Shown: positions 18,707-25,408, counted from the first letter of the stretch. The stretch: DNA of 38,824 nt from Rhodococcus sp. HNM0569 (GCF_012726205.1 NZ_JAASAE010000021.1:1-38824); one strand, 5' to 3'. The notes: generated by a model not told the origin, from the sequence alone. Translations and numbers: made by a program.

Positions 18707-18712
18707 TACGTT
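18707..18712 (+). promoter_or_regulatory. -10 box for leaderless mRNA of the 18719 gene
   Basis: TACGTT fits TANNNT and ends 6 nt before ATG 18719. It argues for that ATG rather than the in-frame ATG 18620, although the latter has AGGAGG upstream. Confidence 0.45.
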
Positions 18713-18718
18713 GACACC

Positions 18719-19144
18719 ATGCCGGTGATCGTCGACGGCCTCGGCGTCGCACTGGGCGCGACCGTGTACGGCGGGGCGTTCCTGGTGCGGTCGCCGCAGA
18801 GCCTGTGTCAGAACGTCGAACTGCCGTTGCCCGAGGAGATCGGCTCCAACTTGGTCCCGGTGGTGACCGAGGGCGTTCGCACCCCGTCCCCGATCGTGGG
18901 CGCGACCTGCCGCGCGGTGATGCTCGACGGCAGCCGCGACGAGGTGTCGCTGCACGTCATCGACTGGCCCGCGAACCTCGTCGCGCTCGCCGGAATCGTG
19001 ATCATTGCGATCGCACTGGTGCATTGGTCGCGCAACCTCCGCCGACGCAGGGAAGACGACGAGCGCGAACGGGCGGCAGAAGACGGGAGCCGCCGCGGTG
19101 AGCCGCCGTCCGAACCAGGCAGCGCAGGCGACGCCAGAGCGTAG
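18719..19144 (+). CDS. Small membrane protein of unknown function
   Basis: A 141-residue protein that was not recognised. A mildly hydrophobic N terminus (about 7-24) is followed by a polar domain with two cysteines (SLCQNV and ATCRAV) that could form a disulfide outside the cell. Then come a clear membrane helix (about 85-105, ALAGIVIIAIALVHW) and a highly charged cytoplasmic tail rich in Arg and Glu. ATG 18719 is chosen for the -10 box 6 nt before it. Codons between the alternative ATG 18620 and 18719 end in G or C only about two thirds of the time, unlike the rest, so that part is probably not coding. The gene is divergent from the ABC-F gene and convergent with the recombinase gene. Confidence 0.75.
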   Translation: MPVIVDGLGVALGATVYGGAFLVRSPQSLCQNVELPLPEEIGSNLVPVVTEGVRTPSPIVGATCRAVMLDGSRDEVSLHVIDWPANLVALAGIVIIAIALVHWSRNLRRRREDDERERAAEDGSRRGEPPSEPGSAGDARA

Positions 19145-19154
19145 ACAACGCGTG

Positions 19155-19817
19155 TCAACGCGGCGGCAGCAGGACTGCCGGATCGTCCGCGTCGTCGAGC
19201 GGGTCGAAGTCGTTCTCCTCCAACGTGTTGAAGTACCGGGTGATCGTCTTCGTCGACACGCCGATCTCCTCGGCTATCCGTTTCTTCGTCATCCCCTGCC
19301 CGTACAGGTATCGGATGTAGTTGCCTTTCGCCGCATCCACCGCTCGGGGCCGGCCACCGATGCGGCCGCGTTCGCGCGCCGCGGTGAGTCCGGCCGCGGT
19401 GCGTTCGCGGATCAGGTTGCGTTCGAATTCGGCGATGGCCGCGAAGATGTGGAAGATCAGCTTGCCACCCGGAGTGGAGGTCTCGATGCGATCGTTGACC
19501 GATTCGAGTTGCACACCGCGCGATTCGAGTTCGTTGACGAGTTTGATCAGGTGCAGCAGTGAGCGACCGAGCCGGTCGAGCCGCCACACGACGAGGGTGT
19601 CGCCCGGCCGTAGGTAGGCGAACAGCTTCTGCAGTTCCGGACGGTCCTCCTTCGCGCCCGACGCATGATCGGTGAACACCCGCCAGCAGCCGGCGGCGGT
19701 GAGTGCGTCGAGTTGCAGATCGGTGTTCTGCAGCCCCGTCGACACGCGGCAGTAGCCGAGCTTCGCTCCCCCCGTCGGCCGCGCGATGTCCGTTTCGGGC
19801 TGTTTTTCCAGCGTCAT
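19155..19817 (-). CDS. Hin/resolvase-type serine recombinase
   Basis: Small serine recombinase of 220 residues that cuts and rejoins DNA at specific sites. The catalytic domain begins LGYCRVSTGLQNTDLQLDAL with nucleophile Ser26, followed by the active-site arginines in VVWRLDRLGRS, the dimer helix region IFAAIAEFERNLIRERT and GRIGGRP. A C-terminal helix-turn-helix (about 175-205, TKKRIAEEIGVSTKTITRYF) binds DNA. ATG 19817 has GGAGGG 7 nt upstream; an upstream in-frame TTG (19898) is less likely. The repeat-rich 250 bp just upstream may hold its recombination site. No transposase accompanies it, so it could be an invertase, or the resolvase left from a mobile element. An acidic 20-residue tail follows the DNA-binding part. 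Confidence 0.93.
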   Translation of the reverse strand: MTLEKQPETDIARPTGGAKLGYCRVSTGLQNTDLQLDALTAAGCWRVFTDHASGAKEDRPELQKLFAYLRPGDTLVVWRLDRLGRSLLHLIKLVNELESRGVQLESVNDRIETSTPGGKLIFHIFAAIAEFERNLIRERTAAGLTAARERGRIGGRPRAVDAAKGNYIRYLYGQGMTKKRIAEEIGVSTKTITRYFNTLEENDFDPLDDADDPAVLLPPR

Positions 19818-20064
19818 GCACAGCCCTCCGAGGGTCCGCCCCCGGCCCGCCAGTCCGGGAGGGGCACGAAAGTGCCGCAGAATCGCATCACCGGACAAAA
19901 CCCGCCGCGAATCGACTTGTGTCCCATCATGTTTTGTCCACGGTTTTTGTCCGACGGTGAGCTGGGCCGTCGGACGGACGGTGGACGCACGGTGGACCGG
20001 GACAGAATCGGTGGTTTGTGTCCGGTCGAAAAACCGCTGGTGACGCGATGCGAGGTCGCTGCCC
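19818..20064. repeat. Repeat-rich region upstream of the recombinase; possible crossover site
   Basis: No gene is seen in these 247 bp. They contain an inverted pair GGACAAAAC (19893-19901) and GTTTTGTCC (19931-19939), further TTTGTCC- or TTGTGTCC-like motifs near 19945 and 20015, and a 9-bp direct repeat ACGGTGGAC at 19978-19986 and 19989-19997. Small serine recombinases often act at sites with such repeats next to their own gene. That this is the site is inference from position and symmetry. Confidence 0.45.
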
Positions 20065-20448
20065 TCATGCCGTGGGCGCCTCGGCGATCCGAATGCCGAC
20101 AGTGCCGGTCCTGCCGCGCCGGAGCACGCTGCCCTTGACGGTGAGCCAGCCGAAGATGCCGTACTTGTCGACGATCAGGCGGCGCACTTGTTCGCTGCCC
20201 GGCTCGTCGAGAATCTCGGCGCGCGCCGCGACCGGCTCACCCTTCGCGCGGCCCCGCGCGTCGCATCGAGCCACGGTGACCTGCGGATTGCGCCTGATGC
20301 GCTTGACCTTCCACGAGTCGGTGACCGTCCACACGACCGCGGCGTCGCCGTCGGGGGCGACCCACAGCGGCGTCGGCACCGGCGTGCCGTCCTTCCGGAA
20401 CGTCGTGAGCAGGACGTACTTCGCGCGCGCGATATCACCGAAAGTCAT
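20065..20448 (-). CDS. PPOX-class F420-dependent oxidoreductase-like protein
   Basis: A 127-residue split-barrel flavin/deazaflavin reductase-like protein. The motifs KYVLLTTFRKDGTPVPTPLW, DSWKVKRIRRNPQVTVARC and EPVAARAEIL are typical of the small actinobacterial PPOX/FDOR family, whose members use cofactor F420 or flavin to reduce various compounds. The substrate is unknown, and some members only bind cofactor. ATG 20448 is preferred over the upstream in-frame start at 20496 because a TACGAT box ends 6 nt before it. Downstream lies the repeat region in front of the recombinase gene; upstream lies an A+T-richer island. Confidence 0.85.
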   Translation of the reverse strand: MTFGDIARAKYVLLTTFRKDGTPVPTPLWVAPDGDAAVVWTVTDSWKVKRIRRNPQVTVARCDARGRAKGEPVAARAEILDEPGSEQVRRLIVDKYGIFGWLTVKGSVLRRGRTGTVGIRIAEAPTA

Positions 20449-20454
20449 TGCGCC

Positions 20455-20460
20455 ATCGTA
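20455..20460 (-). promoter_or_regulatory. -10 box for leaderless PPOX mRNA
   Basis: TACGAT on the minus strand fits TANNNT and ends 6 nt before ATG 20448. Confidence 0.45.
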
Positions 20461-20520
20461 GTAGTCCCCGCCGACACCGGCTCGCCGCCCAGGCACACGC
20501 CCGCGGCCGACCCCGGTACC

Positions 20521-20673
20521 TCACGACGACTCCACATTCTGAATAGCAATTGTCGTGCAACCACACTTTCCAGTAACTCTCTTCCCATTCGTGTGAATCG
20601 GTTCATATTCTTGCCATCGAGTCGAACGGGCAACATACCCGGGTATGTTTTCACGACCGCTCAGCACGCGCAT
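20521..20673 (-). CDS. Possible 50-residue peptide gene in the A+T-richer island
   Basis: A short frame from ATG 20673 to TGA 20521, with a very good ribosome site (GAGGAG, 6 nt before the ATG). The predicted peptide is polar, begins MRVLSGRENIPGYVARS and ends GKCGCTTIAIQNVESS, with a Cys-Gly-Cys pair near the C terminus. Codon use is far less G+C-biased than in the chromosomal genes, in line with the island. The 18-bp palindrome at 20632-20649 lies inside it. No family was recognised and no modifying enzyme is next to it. Confidence 0.35.
   Translation of the reverse strand: MRVLSGRENIPGYVARSTRWQEYEPIHTNGKRVTGKCGCTTIAIQNVESS
20632..20649. repeat. Perfect 18-bp palindrome
   Basis: AACATACCCGGGTATGTT is fully self-complementary. 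Its ATACCC/GGGTAT core recalls the TACCC-GGGTA symmetry of some CsoR/CstR-family operators, but no such regulator is in the window. It could be an operator, a recombination site or chance. Confidence 0.6.
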
Positions 20674-20771
20674 CCGAGACTCCTCTGCGCGGAAGCACCT
20701 GACCACGGGCCCGACTTGACATCGTGCTCAGCGAGACATCGAACGCGTACTTCGATTGTGGCACACGGCAT
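20661..20771 (-). CDS. Possible 36-residue peptide gene in the A+T-richer island
   Basis: A short frame from ATG 20771 to TGA 20661 with four cysteines (MPCATIEVRVRCLAEHD at the N terminus, ending LGCAC). It overlaps the start of the next short ORF (20521-20673), the spacing seen in coupled genes. There is no clear ribosome site. It may be chance. Confidence 0.15.
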   Translation of the reverse strand: MPCATIEVRVRCLAEHDVKSGPWSGASAQRSLGCAC

Positions 20772-20845
20772 CTTCGGATGCGGACGACGTATCTCTTTGC
20801 AGTGACGGGTATTTCCGAACGCTGTCACACATGGATGTCTGAATC

Positions 20846-21010
20846 TCACGTGTTCCCCGCATGATTGGGAATCCCGCTAGCATGCTCGACAACCACCGAC
20901 CGCGTCTCGGCTCCCTCAAAGAACGCAGGATGAATCGCCACTGCTTTTGGATTGCCATCTCCGCCGAACATGCCCGGTTTCGGTGCATATCCGGAGATCT
21001 TCTGTGCCAT
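20846..21010 (-). CDS. Possible 54-residue peptide gene in the A+T-richer island
   Basis: A short frame from ATG 21010 to TGA 20846. The peptide begins MAQKISGYAPKPGMFGGDG and ends EHASGIPNHAGNT. First codon positions are strongly purine-rich, as in real genes, while third positions are only about 58% G or C, as the island would predict. GGACTGGA precedes the ATG. The upstream part of the same frame has no other start. No family was recognised. Confidence 0.3.
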   Translation of the reverse strand: MAQKISGYAPKPGMFGGDGNPKAVAIHPAFFEGAETRSVVVEHASGIPNHAGNT

Positions 21011-21153
21011 TCCAGTCCGTTCGGGAGCTTCGCACGGTGTTGTTCGTATTCGAGAATCACCCGGGTTTCATCATGCGCAGCGCAATTACTCAGCTATCCC
21101 CTGAAACAGCCGCGCGAAGACCGAACCGACCCCTAGGGCATCACACGTCTCGG

Positions 21154-21645
21154 TCAGCGACCGGACCGCTCGTCTCCGGCTTCGTCGGCAGCGGCAATGA
21201 TCCGCCGGGCGGCCTCGCGGACGACCCGTTGTTGTTGCGCGGTCAACGGGTCGAGCACGACGCGCCGCACCTCGGCGACATGTGACGGCGCGAGAGCGTC
21301 GACCTTCGCCATGCCGGCGTCGGTGAGCACGGCCAGGGTGTACCGCCCGTCGCCTGGATCGACCTGTCGCACCACCCACCCACGGCGTTCCAGTCGCGTC
21401 ATGGCGTTCGACAGGCGGGACAGTGCCGAACCGGTCAGGCGTGCCAGTTCGCTCAGCCGCAGCCGTCGACCCCGCATCTCCGACAAGGCGGACATCGTCA
21501 TGTAGTCGAACTGACTGATCCCCCCGTCCCGTTGCATCTGGCGATCCAGCGCGGCGGGTAGACGCGCCATCAGGTGGGCAAGGGCGTACCAGGTCTGCTG
21601 CTCGTCGACGTCGAGTGGCGGTGCCTGCTTGTCGGACTCGGTCAC
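21154..21645 (-). CDS. MarR-family transcriptional regulator
   Basis: Winged-helix regulator of 163 residues. The recognition region LRLSELARLTGSALSRLSNA and the wing RRGWVVRQVDPGDGRYTLAVLT are typical of MarR proteins, which bind as dimers to 16-20-bp inverted repeats and let go when a phenolic or other small ligand binds. GTG 21645 is supported by TAGGCT ending 6 nt before it. Two mirror-image ACTTCA-N4-TGAAGT operators lie just upstream, between this gene and the divergent SDR remnant, so it most likely represses both. The intended target is damaged, which leaves the regulator's present use unclear. Confidence 0.92.
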   Translation of the reverse strand: MTESDKQAPPLDVDEQQTWYALAHLMARLPAALDRQMQRDGGISQFDYMTMSALSEMRGRRLRLSELARLTGSALSRLSNAMTRLERRGWVVRQVDPGDGRYTLAVLTDAGMAKVDALAPSHVAEVRRVVLDPLTAQQQRVVREAARRIIAAADEAGDERSGR

Positions 21646-21651
21646 ACCGAG

Positions 21652-21657
21652 AGCCTA
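21652..21657 (-). promoter_or_regulatory. -10 box for leaderless marR mRNA
   Basis: TAGGCT on the minus strand fits TANNNT and ends 6 nt before GTG 21645. Confidence 0.45.
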
Positions 21658-21687
21658 GGCCGCGTGGCACCCGGGTCCGAGCGATTC

Positions 21688-21703
21688 ACTTCAAGCATGA
21701 AGT
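21688..21703. promoter_or_regulatory. MarR operator 1
   Basis: ACTTCAAGCATGAAGT has 6-bp inverted arms around AGCA. Operator 2 is its exact reverse complement, with centres 30 bp apart. Confidence 0.75.
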
Positions 21704-21708
21704 ACTCT
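21703..21708 (+). promoter_or_regulatory. -10 box between the two MarR operators
   Basis: TACTCT fits TANNNT and lies between the operators, 6 nt before GTG 21715. That GTG now leads only to a 7-codon frame, as expected if a deletion removed the original 5' coding part of the SDR gene. Confidence 0.4.
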
Positions 21709-21717
21709 CGGTATGTG

Positions 21718-21733
21718 ACTTCATGCTTGAAGT
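21718..21733. promoter_or_regulatory. MarR operator 2
   Basis: ACTTCATGCTTGAAGT is the exact reverse complement of operator 1, so the pair forms a larger inverted repeat around the plus-strand promoter. Confidence 0.75.
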
Positions 21734-22246
21734 TGTGATCGCACCGCCGATGCCGCGGACGCCGAACAGGTGACCTCGGCTCTCGTTGCTGCTGCGGAGC
21801 AGCTGGGTCCCATCGAGGTCCTCGAGTACTCGCCGTATGCGGGTCTGGTCACCGTCTCGCCGCAGGAGCTGACGGTCGAGCTTCTGCGCGATCAGATCGA
21901 CCCGATTCTGTTCGGCGCTGTGGCCGCGGCGCAGGCCGTCCTCCCCGCGATGCGCCGAGTCGGCACCGGTACGCTGCTGTTCACGATCGGTGGCGGTGCC
22001 CTGCAGCCGTACCCGATGATGGCTTCGACCAACACCGCCCAGGCGGCACTGCGCAATTGGGTGCACAACCTGCACAACACTCTCGCGCACGAAGGGATCC
22101 AGGCCGCGACCGTGGCGGTGAACCTGATGATCGGTGCCACCGCACCGGAAGGTGTTCCGCACCGCTCCCCCGACGCGCTCGCCGAAATCTACCGGCATCT
22201 GCACACGAGCGCCCGCGACGAGGCAGAGGTCGTCGTCGGCTCCTGA
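21731..22246 (+). pseudogene. Short-chain dehydrogenase, N-terminal part missing
   Basis: The open frame matches an SDR from about the third beta strand onward: AEQLGPIEVLEYSPYAGL, then AAAQAVLPAMRRVGTGTLLFTIGG, and a complete C terminus. The first 50-60 residues, including the Gly-rich NAD(P) loop, are absent. In their place, directly after the MarR operator, the frame is closed by a TGA at 21728. The usual Tyr-x3-Lys active site is also not seen (PMMASTNTAQAALRN at that place), as in some atypical SDRs. The first in-frame start is GTG 21770 with no ribosome site. Loss of the 5' part by deletion between the promoter and about codon 55 explains all this. A short unusual protein from GTG 21770 (158 residues) cannot be excluded. 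Confidence 0.75.
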
Positions 22247-22283
22247 CCCCGGACACGGACTGGCAAGCCGTCACAGTGTGTTG

Positions 22284-22315
22284 GGTTCCCGAGAGGGGTG
22301 CTGTTCTCGGAAACC
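22284..22315. terminator. Hairpin between convergent genes
   Basis: GGTT-C-CCGAGA (22284-22294) pairs with TCTCGG-A-AACC (22305-22315), a 10-bp stem with one mismatch and a 10-nt loop. It lies between the SDR remnant and the convergent DUF1634 gene and could end transcripts from both sides. There is no T run. Confidence 0.5.
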
Positions 22316-22617
22316 TAGTGTGCGGACCCGGCGAGCACGTTGGCAACGACCACCACGAGCAGCACTGCGGTCAACACGAGATACAGGCGGTCGCGGATAC
22401 GGGCGAAATGCAGCCCGGCCACCGCGATCCCGGCGACGGGCACGGCGGGGAACAGTAGGAGCCCGCCGGTGAGGATCGCCGCTGCCACGGTGCCCGGCGA
22501 CGCGTACCAGACGAGTGCACCTGCCGCGGTGACCGTCGCCGCGAGCACGGTGCCCCACCGCAGGACGCGCGCGAGCGTCGTGTGCAGCGCCTTCTGCGCG
22601 TCGACCGGCGCCGTCAT
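22315..22617 (-). CDS. DUF1634-family small membrane protein
   Basis: A 100-residue protein with three hydrophobic helices (about 20-40, 45-65 and 78-96) and the starting pattern LARVLRWGTVLAATVTAAGA of DUF1634. Genes of this family usually sit next to TauE/SafE permeases, as here, and the ATG overlaps the permease stop in ATGA. It is probably a small partner of the permease; its exact role is not known. It is the last gene of the gntR-permease-DUF1634 operon. Confidence 0.82.
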   Translation of the reverse strand: MTAPVDAQKALHTTLARVLRWGTVLAATVTAAGALVWYASPGTVAAAILTGGLLLFPAVPVAGIAVAGLHFARIRDRLYLVLTAVLLVVVVANVLAGSAH

Positions 22618-23456
22618 CGGAGCCCACTTCCGAACGCGGCGAACGTCATCGGCACCGCCACCGCGACGAGGACGCCGAAGAACAACACACGCAGGTGCGA
22701 CGGATTCGCACGCACGAGCAGTCGCGCACCCAGCACGGAGCCTCCGACGGAACCGAGGACGACGGGCGCGGCGAATGCCAGGTCGACCGCCCCGTGCACG
22801 AGTACCGCGGCCGCCGCACCTGCCGTCGTGACGCCGATCATGAGTGTGGCCGTCGCCGACGACACCTTGAGCGGCAGGCGCAGAGCCATGTCCATCGCCG
22901 GAATCTTGAGCACGCCGCTGCCTATGCCGAGCAGCGTCGACAGCACTCCCGCGCCGAACATTGCCGCCAACCCGGCACCCGGCCGGGCAACCGTGTAGGG
23001 CGTCTCACCGGCTGTCCCGTCGGGAACGCTCGAATGCAGCCGGAGCCGGGTGGCCCATTTCCCGCGCGCCGCAACCGAATCGTCTCGCGGTCCTCGCGCG
23101 CGGAGCATCTGGGCCGCCGACACCGCGAGCACCACCGCGAACAGCCCGTAGAGTGCGCGCTCGGGCACCGCGTCGACGGCGAGCAATCCTGTGAGAGCCC
23201 CCAGCGCGGCCGCGATTCCGAGCACGATGGCGAGTCGGATGTTGACCAGTCGCGCGCCGACGAGTGCCGGACTGCCCGCGCACGAGCACGCCACAACCGA
23301 CACGAGACTCACCGCGACCGCGCCCGCGAACGGTAGGCCGGCCACGACGGTGAGCAGCGGGACCACGAAGATGCCGCCTGCCATTCCCAGCGAAGCACCC
23401 AGCCCCGCCGCGGCGAACGAACCGATCGTGACGGTCGCGAGCATCGCGGCCGTCAC
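22614..23456 (-). CDS. TauE/SafE (TSUP) family permease
   Basis: Membrane permease of 280 residues with the TSUP signatures GASLGMAGGIFVVPLLTVVAG in the first half and GAGVLSTLLGIGSGVLKIPAMD in the second, and a hydrophilic central loop (about 120-155). It is expected to move a sulfur-containing or other small organic anion. GTG 23456 overlaps the gntR stop (GTGA) and the stop overlaps the DUF1634 start, so the three genes are translationally coupled. It differs clearly from the other TSUP gene at 11975 (length, loop, partner gene). Control by the upstream GntR/HutC regulator is likely from the operon layout. Confidence 0.92.
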   Translation of the reverse strand: MTAAMLATVTIGSFAAAGLGASLGMAGGIFVVPLLTVVAGLPFAGAVAVSLVSVVACSCAGSPALVGARLVNIRLAIVLGIAAALGALTGLLAVDAVPERALYGLFAVVLAVSAAQMLRARGPRDDSVAARGKWATRLRLHSSVPDGTAGETPYTVARPGAGLAAMFGAGVLSTLLGIGSGVLKIPAMDMALRLPLKVSSATATLMIGVTTAGAAAAVLVHGAVDLAFAAPVVLGSVGGSVLGARLLVRANPSHLRVLFFGVLVAVAVPMTFAAFGSGLR

Positions 23457-24184
23457 GGCCGCCTCCGCTCGGCGGGCATACCGGGCCGATGCAGCGTCGT
23501 CTCGAAGGTGACCGCGTCGCCGCGATAGTGCAGGATCTCGTGGTCGACGGGCCTGCCGTTCGTCGTGGAGGTGGTGCGTTCGATGCGGAACACGGCGTCA
23601 CCCACCGTCGTGTCGAGTGCCGCCGCGACGGTCTCGTCGGCGAGTGTGGCCCGCATCCGGTAGGTCGCGTCCACCAGCGGCACGCCGTACTTGTCTTCGA
23701 GCAGTGTGAAGATCGGCGTCTGTGCCAGGTCGTCCTGCGCGACACGACGACCCAGATCGGCCACGAGGTAGGTCTGGTCGAAGGACAGCGCCCGTCCCGC
23801 CGCGCGCCGCACGCGCTCGATGAAGAACACCTCCGAACCGGCAGCGACGGAGAGCGCGGCGGCGACGTCACGCGGGGCCGAAACGGCGCGGACGTCGACC
23901 ACCTCGGCCGTCGCGTCGAGCCCGAGGGCGTGCATGTCCTCGACGAATCCGGTGAGCGCGGTGAGCGGCTGCGTGACGGCGGGCGGCGCGACGAAGGTGC
24001 CGGTGCCGTGCCGGACGTCGACGAGTCCGCGGGCCGCCAGGTTTGCGATCGCGCGGCGCACCGTGATCCGACTGACGTCGAACTGCCGGGTCAGCTCGCT
24101 CTCGCTCGGCAGCCGGTCGCCCACCTCGTAGTGGGTGCCGATCATGTCCGCGAGGGCGGCTTCGACCTGCGCATAGAGGGTCAT
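23453..24184 (-). CDS. GntR-family regulator, HutC subfamily
   Basis: Regulator of 243 residues. The N-terminal winged helix-turn-helix (about 1-70) reads VGDRLPSESELTRQFDVSRI and then VRRAIANLAARGLVDVRHG. The UTRA ligand domain (about 95-238) follows, with FFIERVRRAAGRALSFDQTY and a C-terminal RPVDHEILHYRGDAVTFE. HutC-type proteins repress transport or catabolic genes until a small ligand binds. ATG 24184 has GGTGG upstream; ATG 24196 is also in frame. Its promoter (TATAAT) is overlapped by an inverted repeat, so it very likely represses its own operon with the permease and DUF1634 genes. The ligand is unknown and might be the transported anion. Confidence 0.93.
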   Translation of the reverse strand: MTLYAQVEAALADMIGTHYEVGDRLPSESELTRQFDVSRITVRRAIANLAARGLVDVRHGTGTFVAPPAVTQPLTALTGFVEDMHALGLDATAEVVDVRAVSAPRDVAAALSVAAGSEVFFIERVRRAAGRALSFDQTYLVADLGRRVAQDDLAQTPIFTLLEDKYGVPLVDATYRMRATLADETVAAALDTTVGDAVFRIERTTSTTNGRPVDHEILHYRGDAVTFETTLHRPGMPAERRRP

Positions 24185-24201
24185 GGCGACCACCATATCT
24201 C

Positions 24202-24224
24202 ATGTTATTATAACGTCATAACAT
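24202..24224 (-). promoter_or_regulatory. GntR promoter and operator
   Basis: ATGTTAT (24202-24208) and ATAACAT (24218-24224) form a 7-bp inverted repeat with a 9-bp spacer; a nested GTTAT-T-ATAAC (24204-24214) is also present. On the minus strand TATAAT, a perfect -10, lies at 24207-24212 inside the repeat. Binding here would block RNA polymerase. Confidence 0.65.
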
Positions 24225-24237
24225 CGTGGGTCCCACG
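24225..24237. repeat. Short inverted repeat next to the GntR operator
   Basis: CGTGGG-T-CCCACG, perfect 6-bp arms. It sits near the likely -35 region of the gntR promoter. The remaining bases up to the lipase start show no clear site. Confidence 0.4.
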
Positions 24238-24378
24238 CTTCCTTCGAGCGACGGATCTCGGGACGCAGTATCTGTACCGAATCCGAATACTCCTATACGC
24301 CAACGGAATCCACGCACGGTGCTATCTTCGCCCCGGATCCCGACCCCGGGAATCACGAACCTCGACGCGGAGGCAGCG

Positions 24379-25362
24379 ATGGCAACACCTGGCCGCACCC
24401 GGCGCGGATGGGCACACGGACTGTGGACGGCGGCAGCACTCGCGGCGAGCGCGCTGATCGGGCTCGCACCCGGCGCCTCCGCCGCACCCGCCCCGCTTCC
24501 GGAGCCGTTCAACTTCTTCTCCGGCATCGGGCCCGAGCTCACGAATCCAGGCGGTTCACTACCCGGCTCGAACGACTTCTCGTGCACACCGACCGCCGAG
24601 CACCCCCGCCCTGTCGTCCTCGTGCACGGCACCGGTGGTGCACAGCAGACCAACTGGGGCACCTACGTGCCGTTCCTGAAGAACCAGGGCTTCTGCGTCT
24701 TCGCCCTCACCTACGGCGCACACCCCGGGCTACCGTGGCCGGTCAGCGCGATCGGCGGCATGACGACGATGGAACGCAGCGCGCAGCAACTGGCCGACTT
24801 CGTCGACGGGGTACTCGCCGCGACCGGATCCGATCAGGTCGACCTCGTCGGCCACTCACAGGGCACCCTCATGCCGACGTACTACGCGAAATTCCTCGGC
24901 GGCGCCGACAAGATCGACAACTACGTCTCCCTGGCCCCGCTCTGGCAGGGCACCACCGCGGCCGGAGCCACCCAACTGCACGCCCTCGGCCGGCAACTCG
25001 GGATCGCGCCCGAGTCGTATCCGATGTGCCAGGCGTGTGCACAGTTCGATCCGCTGTCCGACTTCGGCCGACAGGTCGCCTCGGGAGGCTCGCCGTACCT
25101 GCCGCAGATCACCTACACCAACATCTCCACCCGCTACGACGAGATGGTCGTCCCCTACACCTCAGGGCAACTGGCTGGGGGCGCGAACGTCCACAATGTC
25201 GTCGTGCAGGACGGCTGCGAAGCCGACCACACCGAGCACGCCGGACTCGCCGGCTCGCAACGCGCCGCGTTCTTCGTGCTCAACGCGCTCGATCCCGAAC
25301 ACCCGCGCGAGGTTCCGTGCCTGCCGGCCGCGCCGTTCACGGGCAGCGCGCCCACGAGCTAG
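24379..25362 (+). CDS. Secreted lipase/esterase, alpha/beta hydrolase
   Basis: Exported lipase of 327 residues. A signal peptide (about 1-36; Arg-rich start, hydrophobic LWTAAALAASALIGLA, cleavage after PGASA) precedes the hydrolase domain. The oxyanion segment is VVLVHGTGG, the nucleophile Ser160 lies in LVGHSQGT, the acid is probably Asp254 in STRYDEMVVPY, and the base is His284 or His287 in EADHTEHAGL. Six cysteines in the mature part could make three disulfides, in keeping with export. ATG 24379 is preceded by GGAGG. The sequence is of the secreted actinobacterial lipase class 2 type that cleaves esters of fatty acids. It is divergent from gntR, and nothing shows that it belongs to that regulon. 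Confidence 0.92.
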   Translation: MATPGRTRRGWAHGLWTAAALAASALIGLAPGASAAPAPLPEPFNFFSGIGPELTNPGGSLPGSNDFSCTPTAEHPRPVVLVHGTGGAQQTNWGTYVPFLKNQGFCVFALTYGAHPGLPWPVSAIGGMTTMERSAQQLADFVDGVLAATGSDQVDLVGHSQGTLMPTYYAKFLGGADKIDNYVSLAPLWQGTTAAGATQLHALGRQLGIAPESYPMCQACAQFDPLSDFGRQVASGGSPYLPQITYTNISTRYDEMVVPYTSGQLAGGANVHNVVVQDGCEADHTEHAGLAGSQRAAFFVLNALDPEHPREVPCLPAAPFTGSAPTS

Positions 25363-25408
25363 TGCCACCCGAGTTCGTCGCACCCAGCCGTTAGAGTCGA
25401 CACCACGG

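Larger units (their letters stand above)
20520..21140. other. A+T-richer island without a recognised gene
   Basis: About 620 bp drop to roughly 45-55% G+C on the lines counted by hand, against about 70% around them. No known protein, tRNA or transposase was seen. The stretch carries three possible short minus-strand ORFs, an 18-bp perfect palindrome and a small GCATC-TTCG-GATGC hairpin at 20768-20781. Its composition and the recombinase 700 bp away suggest transferred DNA, possibly decayed. Confidence 0.7.

Noticed and set aside
18620-18718. N-terminal extension of the 18719 gene from ATG 18620, which has AGGAGG upstream
   Set aside because: The codons look non-coding (about two thirds G or C at third positions), and a -10 box points to ATG 18719.
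20728-21060. 110-codon minus-strand ORF in the A+T-richer island
   Set aside because: It has no ribosome site and a composition without coding bias; the overlapping 54-codon frame looks more gene-like.
20449-21153. tRNA or small known RNA gene in the long gap
   Set aside because: No cloverleaf, T-loop GGTTCGA-type motif or known RNA pattern was found.
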